A stretch of DNA of 64,000 nucleotides from Desulfovibrio sp. (GCF_019422935.1 NZ_JAHZCJ010000003.1:186001-250000); one strand, 5' to 3'; shown: positions 37,375 to 46,533, numbered from the stretch's first letter. A program made the numbers and translations. The notes: generated by a model not told the origin, from the sequence alone.

Positions 37375-39866
37375 GACTGTTCACCTCTCTGCCCGCCATT
37401 TTGCGCACCCTGCATATTGGGACGCTGCCCATCGGTGCAGCACTGGTGGCTGTTGATGACATCCGCAGCTTCCTGACCGCCGGAACCCGGCACCACCATC
37501 CGGTGGCACCACGCATCGTGCAGGACAAAGGCCTCGCCCTGCGCCTCGTATTCCACCCAAAAAGTCACCTTTCTGGGTCGCCACGAACCAAGACGGTGCC
37601 CGTCATCCAGATTTTCAAACCAGTGCCCGCTGGCCTCGGCCCCCATAACTGCCCCTTCCACGTCTGAAAGCAGGATATGCCGCTCTTCCAGCCGCGCCAG
37701 CACTTCCTCCGTCACCAGCACCCTGCCCTTTCCCGCCTGCTCGGGCGTGTCTGCAGGCAGGGCCTGTTGCCCGGCGGCGCTGCCATATTTTTCCAGCAGT
37801 TTGCGGCGCAAGGCAGCCCTGTTGGCGCGGCGCGCCGAAAGGCCCGGCCCTTGAGCCGCGCCAGACTGCGCCTTGCCTGACGCTGGCAGCAGCAAATCAA
37901 GCAGATGCCAGCATTCCTTGCCGCTGGCCGCTATGCGGTCACGGCACATGATGCACGAGGCAAGGCCGGGGTGCTCAAGCTGGGCGGCCCGGTGATCGCT
38001 CATGGCGCGGGCGGTTTCCGGCTGGGCGCACCACACGAGGCCGCCGTAGCCGCAACAGGCTGTAGATGCGCCGGAAAGGCGCGGTTCTTCAATTTTTGCC
38101 CCGCATTTGTCAGCCAGACTGCGCACAGCGGCAAGCCAGGCCGCATCGTGCCTGGCGGTGCAGGGATCCTGAATGGAAAAAACCGAGGGCAGTGAATTAC
38201 CAGCAGCGGGAGCCTCAAAGGGCAAGCCGTCCAACACTTCCCACACGGAAACGGTCTGCGCTTCCGGCAGGGCTTCCCTCAAGGCCGTAAGGCAGGAAGA
38301 ACAGGCCGCCATGATGCGCGGTTTGCCCAGTCCCTCCCAGGCGGTACGCAGTTTGTCCGTATGTTCCTTGAACAGGGCCGTTCTTCCGGCCCAGCGCGCC
38401 GGGATGCCGCAGCAGGAAAGCATGATGCCCACGCCGGATTTCAGGCCGTTGCCCAACTTTTCGCGCAGCAGATCATAAAGTGCCGCCGTTTGTTCCACGC
38501 GGGCCGCAGCCAACTGACAGCCGGGGAAGAACAGCCACTGCTCGCCAGCGCCCTGGGATTCGGCGGCTGGCGAAAAGGGCGGCAAGACCAGTGCGCATTC
38601 CGGCCCGGAGGCGCTTTCCATATCCTCAAGCGCAAATTCGTGGGCCGTGGGCGGCATAAAGCCGCGTTCCACCATGTCTTCCCGTGCGGAGAGGCACAGC
38701 TCGGCCATGGAAAAATTTTCCGGGCACAGCTCCTCGCACTGGCCGCACAGGGCGCAGCCATTGATGAGGGCATTGGCCGTGTGCAGGCCCTTGACGATGG
38801 ACGCGTTGTTATTGACCTGACGTGCGTAGAGGCGCGGATAGCCCTTGTATTTCTGCAAATATACGCATTCGCGCACGCAGATCATACACTGGCATTGCAG
38901 GCAGCGCTCCGCCTCGCGCGCGGATTCCTCCGCAGAATAGAGCGGTTCGCCGCAAGCGGCCTGCGCGGCTGGTTCCATACGCGGCACGGGCGCAATACCT
39001 GTCACATCGGTGTGCAGCGGCCCCTGAGATTTGTCACGCGCGGCGGTGAGGGAAACGCCGCTGGTCACGCGCTCCATGGTCTGCGCCGCATGCCGCCCCT
39101 GCCCCGCCTGACGCGAAGGGGAGGCAAAAGTGTGACCTGTGGGGGTGCTGCTGCGCCAGCCAGCGCAGCAGATATTACCGCGCCAGAGCAAGGTTTCCGC
39201 ATCCACCTGCGCTTCATCTGGTGCAAGACCGGGTGCAAGCTGCTGCACGGCATCGGCATCCACCAGCACGGCGTCATACTCCGCAGCCAGCTTTTCCAGC
39301 AGCGCGGCGTCAAGATTTGCCTGCGTAAAACTGACCTTCTGGCGGGCAAGAGCTTCCATGTCTTCCACCAAAAAATCCTTGGCAATGCCCGCCGTATTGT
39401 CTGCCGCCAGTGCGGGATGCACTGCCTGCAAAAACTCGCCCGGCGCGCCTGAGTGAAAAACCGTAACGGGATAGGCCTTGCGCGACAGATCCCAGGCTGC
39501 CGTGAGCCCGGCAAGCCCGGTGCCCATGATGGCCATACGGAATTTTTTGGGCGGCAAAGGCAGCAGACGGGTCTGCGCGCCCACCGCAAGCATGCACGAG
39601 AGTTCAAGACCGTGCATGGCGAGGCTGCCGCCAAGATCCTGCCGCAAACAGGCGTTTTCACAGGGGTGATCGCAAATGCGGGCAATAATGCCGGGCAGGG
39701 GCAAGTGCCGCTCAAGCACCTTGCGGGCCTCGCCCTGCTTGCCCTCAGCCATACGGGCCATGAAGGCGCGCACATCCAGATCAAAAGGACAAGCCACCCT
39801 GCAACGGGGCGGGCTTTCCTGTGTGCAGTGCGACTCTATTTCGTGCAGACGTTGTTGATCCATCAT
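37371..39866 (-). CDS. Multi-Fe-S pyridine nucleotide-disulfide oxidoreductase / HdrB-like fusion (DVU_1558-type)
   Basis: An 831-residue fusion. Residues 1-90: GltD-like dicluster domain with Cys 14, 22, 26, 65, 69 and 73. About 107-300: a flavin-binding Rossmann domain starting 'MGTGLAGLTAAWDL', shorter than in GltD, with no second NAD(P) motif that I can see. About 305-380: two 4Fe-4S ferredoxin motifs ('CLQCQCMICVREC', 'CALCGQCEELCP'). About 425-650: two CCG domains ('SCCGIPARW', 'ACCGYGGLVWC') as in HdrB/HdrD and GlpC. A C-terminal 100-residue domain follows. This is an electron-transfer hub, probably linking Mop to pyridine nucleotide or another carrier. Start at 39866 by AGCGAGAA upstream. 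It lies downstream of the mop terminator. Confidence 0.83.
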   Translation of the reverse strand: MMDQQRLHEIESHCTQESPPRCRVACPFDLDVRAFMARMAEGKQGEARKVLERHLPLPGIIARICDHPCENACLRQDLGGSLAMHGLELSCMLAVGAQTRLLPLPPKKFRMAIMGTGLAGLTAAWDLSRKAYPVTVFHSGAPGEFLQAVHPALAADNTAGIAKDFLVEDMEALARQKVSFTQANLDAALLEKLAAEYDAVLVDADAVQQLAPGLAPDEAQVDAETLLWRGNICCAGWRSSTPTGHTFASPSRQAGQGRHAAQTMERVTSGVSLTAARDKSQGPLHTDVTGIAPVPRMEPAAQAACGEPLYSAEESAREAERCLQCQCMICVRECVYLQKYKGYPRLYARQVNNNASIVKGLHTANALINGCALCGQCEELCPENFSMAELCLSAREDMVERGFMPPTAHEFALEDMESASGPECALVLPPFSPAAESQGAGEQWLFFPGCQLAAARVEQTAALYDLLREKLGNGLKSGVGIMLSCCGIPARWAGRTALFKEHTDKLRTAWEGLGKPRIMAACSSCLTALREALPEAQTVSVWEVLDGLPFEAPAAGNSLPSVFSIQDPCTARHDAAWLAAVRSLADKCGAKIEEPRLSGASTACCGYGGLVWCAQPETARAMSDHRAAQLEHPGLASCIMCRDRIAASGKECWHLLDLLLPASGKAQSGAAQGPGLSARRANRAALRRKLLEKYGSAAGQQALPADTPEQAGKGRVLVTEEVLARLEERHILLSDVEGAVMGAEASGHWFENLDDGHRLGSWRPRKVTFWVEYEAQGEAFVLHDAWCHRMVVPGSGGQEAADVINSHQCCTDGQRPNMQGAQNGGQRGEQS

Positions 39867-39913
39867 GGCGATTGTTCTCGCTGGCTTGGTGCAGACATGC
39901 GCTGCGGCAAGGG

Positions 39914-39956
39914 GAAAATACAAACGGGGCTTTCAGAGATACCCCCGAAAGCCCCG
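39914..39956 (-). terminator. Intrinsic terminator after mop
   Basis: CGGGGCTTTC (39925-39934) pairs perfectly with GAAAGCCCCG (39947-39956). On the minus strand the stem is followed by TTTGTATTTT. It lies only about 50 bases before the next gene, so downstream expression needs readthrough or an internal promoter. Confidence 0.75.
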
Positions 39957-40037
39957 ATGCAAAAACATTGCACACCGTTACGGCGCTCATGGCCCGGCGC
40001 GCGGTAGATCAATCGAATAAACATGGGGCTGGGATAT

Positions 40038-40069
40038 GGGGAGAATCCCTTTAAATCGGGATTCTCCCC
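40038..40069 (-). other. 12-bp hairpin in the mop 3' region
   Basis: GGGGAGAATCCC (40038-40049) pairs perfectly with GGGATTCTCCCC (40058-40069) around an 8-base loop. No T-run follows. It may protect the mop message from 3' decay. Confidence 0.6.
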
Positions 40070-40100
40070 AGTGTCTCCAGATGTTTACCGCAATCCTACG

Positions 40101-42824
40101 CTACTTGGGCATGGCCGCCAACACCTTTTCGGGGCGGGCGGGCAAGTGGCGCACGCGCGCGCCGCAAGCATTGTAGATGGCGTTGATGATGGCAGGATGC
40201 GGCGCGGTGAGGGGCATTTCGCCCACGCCGGAAGCGCCGAAGGGGCCAGCCTTGCGGGGGGTCTGCACATAGACGATTTCCATGTCGTCAGGAATCATCT
40301 TGATGGTGGGCACGCCCGCGCCAGCAAGAGTGCTGTGCTTCTTCAGGTCTTCGTAGTCTTCGGTCAGGGCAAGGCCAACGCCCTGCGCCAAGCCGCCGTA
40401 GATCTGGCCGTCAACCACCAGCTTGTTGCACAGGGTGCCGATGTCGGCCACGCACACAAGCTTTTCAACCGTGGTTTTGCCGGTGGCGACCTCAACGGCC
40501 ACTTCGGCAAGGAACAGACCGTACATGTAGCAGGCAAAGGGTTCGCCCTGACCCTTGCCGTCGCAGTCCTTGGCCGGAGCAGACCACTTGCCGTCATAGT
40601 GCACGGGGCGACCTTCAGCCTTCATTTCCTCATAGGTAAAGAAGCCGCCGCTGGGCTTGCGCATGCCTTCAATAAGCATTTCGCAGGCCACGCGGGTGGC
40701 GTTGCCCGTGACGACCTGAGAACGCGAACCGCCAGCAGGGCCGGAATTGGGGGTCTTGCTGGTATCGTTCATGACCAGGTGGATATTTTCGGGCTTGATG
40801 TTCAGGGGGCGCAAGGCTTCATGGGCGGTGCCCAGGGTGCCGGAATCAGCGCCCTGACCGTGATCTTCCCACGAGTTGCCCACGGTCACGCTGCCGTCGG
40901 GGTTCAGTTCGGCCCAGGCTTCGGAGGTGTCCGGCCCGTCAAGGCCAGCGCCGTACACGCCAAGGGCAACACCCACGCCGCGTTTGACTTCGGCGGTGGA
41001 CTTGGCCTTAACGGTCTTTTTGGCTTCTTCGTAGTAGGGGCGCATTTTCTGGAACATTTCGGGCAGGCTCATGACTTCAGGCACCTGACCGGAGGGGTTG
41101 GTATCGCCTTCGCGGTAGCAGTTCAGCTCGCGGATGTCGAAGGGATCCATGCCCAGCTTTTCAGCCAGTTCGTCCATGAGCACTTCGGAGGGGAATTCGG
41201 ATTCCGTTGAGCCGTAACCGCGGAAAGCCGCCCCCCAGCAGTGGTTGGTGGCAACGGTACGACCCTTGCCGCGAATGTTGGCGATGCCGTAACCAGCGCC
41301 GATATACTGCGCGCCGCGCAGGGTGAGCAGATCGCCAAATTCGGAATAAGGACCGTGGTCAACGCTCCAGTCCGTTTCCATGGCAAGAATCTTGCCCTGC
41401 TTGTTGGCGGCAAAACGCACGGTCGTCCAGAAGGGCGAACGCTTGCCGGTGTAGTTCTGCTGCTGTTCGTAGTTGTAACGCAGGTGGCAGGGACGGCCGG
41501 TAGCCATAACGGCCACGCCCACAAGGGCTTCCATGGTGGGGCTGAACTTGTAGCCAAAGGTACCACCGGTGGTGTTCTGCACCAGTACGAGATCCTTGGG
41601 GAATTCCAGGCCAAGGCCGGGGGCGATCATCAGCGCGTGCAGATGGATGGCAACGGACTTGGAGTGGAGAACCACCTGGCCCTTGTCGTTCACATAGCCG
41701 TAGCCCACATCGGGTTCGATGGGCAGGTGGGGCTGGCGCTGGGTGTAGTAATCGCCTTCCGCAACAACGTTTGCCGGATCATTGAAGAAGGGAGCTGTAT
41801 CCGCGCCTTTTTCCTCAATCTGGTCGTAGTAGATGTTGGGGGTGCCGGGGTGGATTTCGATGGCGTCCGGGGCCATGGCCTCGGGGGCGCTCATGTATTC
41901 GGGCAGCAGCTCAAGGTCAAACTTGACCTTTTCAGCCGCGGCGCGAGCGTTGCATTCGGAGTCCGCGCAGACGATGGCAAGAGCATCGCCGTACTGGAAG
42001 ATTTTGGTATCGTTAAGGATGGGACGTTCCCAGCCGTCGCCCTTGTTGGTGGGGAAGGTGATCAGGCCGGTGATGCGGTTCCTGCCCTTCACGTCCTTGT
42101 GGGTCAGCACCTTGTACACGCCGGGCATTTTTTCGGCTTCAGAGGTGTCGATGCCCTTGATGTTGGCATGGGATACCTTGGCCTGGGCAATGGCGAGGTG
42201 CAGGGTGTTGGCGGGCAGGCGGTGCGCCGCGTCCGCGCCGAATTCGGCGGTGCCGGTCACCTTGGCGACAGCAGAAGGACGGGGCATGGTGGAACCCCAG
42301 ATGCGGCCATCGGCAGGCATCTTGAAGGTAACGTCGTCCAGCGTTTTATCACCGCGCATGAGGGCGGCAGCGTCCATGACCGCGTCCACCAGGGGCTTGT
42401 AGCCCGTACAGCGGCAGACGTTGTGATTTTTCTGGAACCAGTCGCGCACGTCTTCACGGCTGGGATTGGGATTGGAATCAAGCAGGGCCTTGGCCGAAAC
42501 GATGAAACCGGGGGTACAGAAACCGCACTGGGCCGCGCCGTGGTAAATCCAGGAATGCTGGAGCGGATGCAGGTTGTTGGGCGTACCCACGCCTTCAAGC
42601 GTGGTTACGGCGGCGTTTTCTGCCACGCGGCTCATTTTGACCACGCAGGCGCGTACAACTTTGCCGTCAAGGATCACCGTGCAGGCACCGCACTGACCCT
42701 TGCCGCAACCAACTTTGACACTGGTGAGCTGCAACTGATCGCGCAGCACGTCCACAAGCATATCGTCGGGGTTAGCCAGCAAGCGCCGGGGAATGCCGTT
42801 AATCACAAGGGTTTTTGTTTCCAT
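40101..42824 (-). CDS. mop: Molybdenum aldehyde oxidoreductase (Mop)
   Basis: A 907-residue xanthine-oxidase-family enzyme oxidising aldehydes to carboxylic acids, the same length as D. gigas Mop. The plant-type [2Fe-2S] cluster uses Cys 40, 45, 48 and 60; the second uses Cys 100, 103, 137 and 139 ('CRCTGY'). The molybdenum domains end with the catalytic Glu869 in 'FGASGVGEMPL'. All of these match the published D. gigas numbering. No FAD domain is present, as expected. The enzyme carries molybdopterin cytosine dinucleotide in D. gigas. The start follows AAAAGGAGT. It is downstream of a MoeA-like gene (76-base gap) and followed by a terminator and eight accessory genes. Confidence 0.97.
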   Translation of the reverse strand: METKTLVINGIPRRLLANPDDMLVDVLRDQLQLTSVKVGCGKGQCGACTVILDGKVVRACVVKMSRVAENAAVTTLEGVGTPNNLHPLQHSWIYHGAAQCGFCTPGFIVSAKALLDSNPNPSREDVRDWFQKNHNVCRCTGYKPLVDAVMDAAALMRGDKTLDDVTFKMPADGRIWGSTMPRPSAVAKVTGTAEFGADAAHRLPANTLHLAIAQAKVSHANIKGIDTSEAEKMPGVYKVLTHKDVKGRNRITGLITFPTNKGDGWERPILNDTKIFQYGDALAIVCADSECNARAAAEKVKFDLELLPEYMSAPEAMAPDAIEIHPGTPNIYYDQIEEKGADTAPFFNDPANVVAEGDYYTQRQPHLPIEPDVGYGYVNDKGQVVLHSKSVAIHLHALMIAPGLGLEFPKDLVLVQNTTGGTFGYKFSPTMEALVGVAVMATGRPCHLRYNYEQQQNYTGKRSPFWTTVRFAANKQGKILAMETDWSVDHGPYSEFGDLLTLRGAQYIGAGYGIANIRGKGRTVATNHCWGAAFRGYGSTESEFPSEVLMDELAEKLGMDPFDIRELNCYREGDTNPSGQVPEVMSLPEMFQKMRPYYEEAKKTVKAKSTAEVKRGVGVALGVYGAGLDGPDTSEAWAELNPDGSVTVGNSWEDHGQGADSGTLGTAHEALRPLNIKPENIHLVMNDTSKTPNSGPAGGSRSQVVTGNATRVACEMLIEGMRKPSGGFFTYEEMKAEGRPVHYDGKWSAPAKDCDGKGQGEPFACYMYGLFLAEVAVEVATGKTTVEKLVCVADIGTLCNKLVVDGQIYGGLAQGVGLALTEDYEDLKKHSTLAGAGVPTIKMIPDDMEIVYVQTPRKAGPFGASGVGEMPLTAPHPAIINAIYNACGARVRHLPARPEKVLAAMPK

Positions 42825-42900
42825 GCGCGACTCCTTTTAATGATGAACAAAGGTATATGCCTGCGCGGTAAATCCGCGCCCGGGGTCAGATTTCCGCCTC

Positions 42901-43941
42901 CTATTTCCCGAACGGACAGATCGGATAGCGGCATTCTTCACACTGGGAGCAAAAGCCCCCGTGCCCCAATGCCGCCACATCAGCTGCCGTTACCTCAATG
43001 CCGGCCAGCAGGCGCGGCACAACGAGATCAAAAATGCTGGCCTTGTGGTACATGACGCATCCGGGCAGCCCCAACACGGGCACCCGTCCTGCCGCCCCCT
43101 GGGCATAGGCCAGGAGGAACATGGCCCCCGGATACACAGGCGCGCCATAGCTGACCACCTCCGCTCCGGAAGCGCGGATGGCGGTTGGCGTGCGATCATC
43201 CGGGTCAACAGACATCCCACCTGTTACCACAATAAAATCAGCACCTTGTTCGAGAAAATCCCTGATCGCTCCGGCAGTCATGGGCACTTCGTCGCTGGTG
43301 AGGGTCTGCCCCACCACCGTACTGCCAAGAGCGGCAAACTTTTTGCGCAGCACAGGGCCAAAGGCATCCTGAATGCGCCCGTAAAATACTTCGCTGCCCG
43401 TTGTGACCACGCCAACCCTGGCGCGACGCAGAGGCAGAACTTCAACGACCGGCCCATCGACGAAAGATTCTAGCTGCCGCAATTTTTCATCCTCAATCAT
43501 CAACGGCACCACGCGGGCTCCCGCTACCGAGCGCCCCTTGGTCACGTGCTGCATGGAGTGGATAGTTGCGACAGAAATTTCGCCAAGGCTGTTTATACGG
43601 TTGAGAACAGGCACATCCACACGCAGCAGCCCGTCACAGGCGGCCTTGAGGTCGATACGCCCTTCCTTGGGCTCCGTGCATGTCAGGTTGCCGCCGGAAA
43701 CGGCAGAAATAACGCGCGCGGCGGCATCGTTTTCGTGAACCATGCCGGGCAGTGACTCAAAAACATAAAGATGCTCTTTGCCAACCTGCAGCAGCACCTC
43801 AACGTCTTCTTCCCGCACAACATGGCCTTTGCGAAAAACAGGCCCTTTGCTTTCACCAGGAATAATTCTGGTGATGTCGTGACACAAAATACTGCCCACG
43901 GCGTCATGCACATGGATGGTTTTCATTGCCAGTTTGGACAT
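42901..43941 (-). CDS. MoeA-like molybdopterin-binding protein with C-terminal Cys motif
   Basis: A 346-residue protein. The C-terminal two thirds hold a MoCF-biosynthesis (MoaB/MoeA/MogA-like) domain with 'GVVTTGSEVFYGRIQD', 'TSDEVPM' and 'IVVTGGMSVDPDD'. The N-terminal segment resembles MoeA domain architecture ('HDITRIIPGESKGPVFRKG'). The C-terminus ends in 'GFCSQCEECRYPICPFGK', four Cys in 14 residues, absent from MoeA. Such proteins are typical beside molybdenum hydroxylases and may insert or hold molybdenum for Mop. The start has AGAGG upstream. It precedes mop on the same strand. Confidence 0.85.
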   Translation of the reverse strand: MSKLAMKTIHVHDAVGSILCHDITRIIPGESKGPVFRKGHVVREEDVEVLLQVGKEHLYVFESLPGMVHENDAAARVISAVSGGNLTCTEPKEGRIDLKAACDGLLRVDVPVLNRINSLGEISVATIHSMQHVTKGRSVAGARVVPLMIEDEKLRQLESFVDGPVVEVLPLRRARVGVVTTGSEVFYGRIQDAFGPVLRKKFAALGSTVVGQTLTSDEVPMTAGAIRDFLEQGADFIVVTGGMSVDPDDRTPTAIRASGAEVVSYGAPVYPGAMFLLAYAQGAAGRVPVLGLPGCVMYHKASIFDLVVPRLLAGIEVTAADVAALGHGGFCSQCEECRYPICPFGK

Positions 43942-44233
43942 GACCTCTCCCGAAGCTGACTTCTAGATTGTGCATAAAATACCACCCTTACAACAAATTG
44001 CAAAATAAAATTCCTTATTTATTAATTGTGCTTTTGCTAACCATCTGGCTTACCATGGTATCAACAGATAAATTCCTGTTTTTTGCAAAAAGCGTGACTA
44101 TTATCCCCCCAACGAGTACTCAACCAAGGTCACAAGCGCGTGCGGCATTGACAGCCGCGCGTTTCTTTGCGAGAGGGAAGGAAAAAGCGGTTGTATTTAC
44201 CACAAAATACGGCAGCCACTAAAAGGAAATGCC
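43942..44233. promoter_or_regulatory. Divergent promoter region (MoeA-like gene / lipoprotein)
   Basis: An AT-rich 290-base gap. On the minus strand TTGCAA, 16 bases, TATTTT (within about 43975-44004) is a plausible sigma-70 promoter for the MoeA-like gene and mop. On the plus strand the lipoprotein gene start has AAAGGAAA 10 bases upstream. I could not assign a ModE or TunR site. Confidence 0.35.
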
Positions 44234-44620
44234 ATGCAAACGCGTTCAGCTCATTGGCCGATGGCTCTGCCCGGCAAAAGCCGCCTGGGCCTTTCCGGTC
44301 TGGCGGTTCTTACGGCCCTGCTGCTCGGCGGGTGCGGCTTCGGCGGGTCCCCGGCCCAGCCGGAAACGCCCCCCGGCCCTGTCACTGGCTTCATGATTGT
44401 CTCCGCAGTGGGAGAAACCGCTACTGTTGACGACCCTGATTTTGGCAAGGGGGTGCGCGTGAGCCTGGACGAGCTTTTCACCTCGGCCAAGGGCGAAGAC
44501 TGCAAACGCGGCACTGTGCTTTCAGGCCAGCGTGAAGCGGAAGTTATTGTCATCTGCAAGGACGACAAAGGGCGCTGGATCATGGCCCCGCGAGTGTGGG
44601 GACAAGGGCTTTCGCAGTAG
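44234..44620 (+). CDS. Small lipoprotein of unknown function
   Basis: A 128-residue protein with a lipoprotein signal ending 'TALLLGGCGFGG' (Cys about residue 34) and a Pro-rich linker. The C-terminal half is compact with two Cys ('EDCKRGTV', 'IVICKDDKGRW') that could form a disulfide. I do not recognise a family. It lies 320 bases upstream of the SLBB export gene in the same direction; a hairpin lies between them, so they may not share a transcript. Confidence 0.75.
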   Translation: MQTRSAHWPMALPGKSRLGLSGLAVLTALLLGGCGFGGSPAQPETPPGPVTGFMIVSAVGETATVDDPDFGKGVRVSLDELFTSAKGEDCKRGTVLSGQREAEVIVICKDDKGRWIMAPRVWGQGLSQ

Positions 44621-44941
44621 CGGGGCTGAGACTCCGGCCTATTGCCAGCTTGCCCTTTGGCAAAAAACGATCAAGGGTGCATTGCCTCTGGCTAAACCGG
44701 GCAAATGTGATTATTTATGGAAGCGCACGGCGAATACCACGCCCGTGCGCTTTCCTTGTTGCAGTTGCAGCCTCGCAGCCCTGTTGAACGGGCATGCCCT
44801 GAGCAGACCTCAGCGCCGCCAACCACTAGAGATACAAGGTATTGCGAGAATATTGACTACGGAACCCTGGGGCCATACAGCCTGTTTGCGGAACCACCTC
44901 TGGGGGCCATGCAAGCCCGAATCCATTGCATCAACACTGCC
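44621..44941 (+). other. Spacer with hairpin between lipoprotein and SLBB genes
   Basis: AGCGCACGG (44722-44730) pairs with CCGTGCGCT (44743-44751) and is followed by TTCCTTGTT, a weak terminator candidate. No gene is supported in the rest, although the SLBB frame stays open back to an ATG at 44717. Confidence 0.4.
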
Positions 44942-46513
44942 ATGTCGCACAGAACTATTTTTACTTTTCTGCTGATCTTTTTCGCCCTGTCCAGCGCGGT
45001 CAAGGCCGAGAACGCACCCCAGCCCTACGCTGCCAACCTGTTTCAGGGCAATTTTTCGCAGAGCAAGGACGCCGCCAAGGACGCCAAAGATGCCTCCATC
45101 ATCGCACCGGGCGACCGGGTGGTGCTGCGCCTGTGGGGAGGCGACCTCAAGGTGGACAGCACCCTGATTGTGGCCGCTGACGGACATCTGGATGTACCGG
45201 AAGTGGGGGCCATACCTGTGGCGGGCCTTGGCTACGACAAGCTGACCGAGGCCTTGCGCAGCAAACTAGCCGCCAACGGACACGCCGATGCGCAGATCTA
45301 CGCGGCACCGCTGGATGCCCGGCCTGTGGCTGTTTTTGTCACCGGCGGCGTTGCCAGACCTGGCCGTTACACCGGCACCCCCGGCGATCCGCTGCTGAGC
45401 TTTCTGGACAAGGCCGGTGGCCTTGACCCCATGCGCGGCAGTTATCGTGACATCCGCCTGATGCGCGATGGCAAGGCCGTTGCCAGCCTCGACCTCTACC
45501 CCTTTGCCCGCAAAGGCGTGTTGCCCGCAGTGCGCGTACAGGAGGGAGACACTCTTGTGGTGGGCGACAAAGGCCCCACCATTACGGCCATTGGTGCGGT
45601 GCGCACCTCTGCAAAATTTGAATTTCCCAAGGGCAAATCCACCGGTACGGCCCTGATCGAACTGGCCGAACCGCAAAACAGCGCCTCGCACATCGCCCTC
45701 TCCGGCACCCGCAACGGCGCGCCCTACAGCACCTATCTGCCGCTCAAGGAACTGCGCAACCTCATGCTTGAAGACGGCGATCAGGTGCAGTTTATTGCAG
45801 ATGCGCCCGGCAATACCATGATGGTTGAGGTGCAGGGCGCAGTGCGCGGAGCTTCGCGCTTTCCCGTGCGGCGCGGCGCCCGCCTGCAGGAAGTGAAAAA
45901 CTTTATTGCCGTTGAGCCTGGCCGTGCCAACCTTCAGGCCATGTACATCAAACGCAAGAGCGTTGCTGCCCGGCAGAAAAAGGCCATTGCGGATTCCCTG
46001 CGCAGGCTGGAGGAAACAGCCCTCACAGCTTCCTCCGCCAGTGCGGATGAAGCTGCCATCCGCGCCAAGGAGGCAGAGATGGTCTCCAAATTCGTGGAGC
46101 GGGCCAAGAGCGTGGAACCGGAAGGCGTGGTTGTGCTTGACGGCGGGCCGGACAAAGCTGACCTCTCTCTGGAAGACGGCGATATCATTGTGATCCCGCC
46201 CAAGAGCGACGTGGTGCTGGTAAGCGGCGAGGTCATGATGCCGCAGGCCATGCTGTGGGGCAAAAAGAAGGATGTGGACGATTACATCAAGGGGGCTGGC
46301 GGCTACACCAACCGTGCAGACCACGACAAGGTTCTTGTGCTGCACCAGAACGGCTCCGTCTCGCAGAACGGCGATGATATTCTGCCCGGTGATCAGGTAA
46401 TGGTTCTGCCCAGGGTTGAATCCAAGAACATGCAGGCAGTCAAGGACATCACCCAGGTTATCATGCAGGTGGTTGTTTCCGCCCGGTTGCTGCTGGGCAT
46501 GCCGTCGTTGTAA
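44942..46513 (+). CDS. Polysaccharide export protein with SLBB domains
   Basis: A 523-residue secreted protein. Signal peptide about 1-22 (ending 'SSAVKA'); a polysaccharide export (Wza-type) domain follows with 'IIAPGDRVVLRLWGGDLK', then SLBB beta-grasp repeats ('VFVTGGVARPGRYTGTPGD' and 'VLVSGEVMMPQAMLW'), with a helical insertion rich in Ala/Glu near 330-390. It has no lipobox Cys, unlike Wza. The role is capsule or exopolysaccharide export at the outer membrane. The start is the least certain in this list: ATG 44942 gives a clean signal peptide but a weak ribosome site; ATG 44909 is an alternative. Confidence 0.8.
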   Translation: MSHRTIFTFLLIFFALSSAVKAENAPQPYAANLFQGNFSQSKDAAKDAKDASIIAPGDRVVLRLWGGDLKVDSTLIVAADGHLDVPEVGAIPVAGLGYDKLTEALRSKLAANGHADAQIYAAPLDARPVAVFVTGGVARPGRYTGTPGDPLLSFLDKAGGLDPMRGSYRDIRLMRDGKAVASLDLYPFARKGVLPAVRVQEGDTLVVGDKGPTITAIGAVRTSAKFEFPKGKSTGTALIELAEPQNSASHIALSGTRNGAPYSTYLPLKELRNLMLEDGDQVQFIADAPGNTMMVEVQGAVRGASRFPVRRGARLQEVKNFIAVEPGRANLQAMYIKRKSVAARQKKAIADSLRRLEETALTASSASADEAAIRAKEAEMVSKFVERAKSVEPEGVVVLDGGPDKADLSLEDGDIIVIPPKSDVVLVSGEVMMPQAMLWGKKKDVDDYIKGAGGYTNRADHDKVLVLHQNGSVSQNGDDILPGDQVMVLPRVESKNMQAVKDITQVIMQVVVSARLLLGMPSL

Positions 46514-46533
46514 GCTTTTACGTAATTCCGCAG

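Noticed and set aside
34381..39866. Selenocysteine (in-frame TGA) in the accessory genes
   Set aside because: The radical SAM, small redox and dicluster frames are full length with Cys at the expected positions; no need for TGA readthrough.
41241..43055. 604-codon plus-strand open frame opposite mop
   Set aside because: Antisense of a strongly supported enzyme with conserved active-site residues; no domain in the antisense translation.
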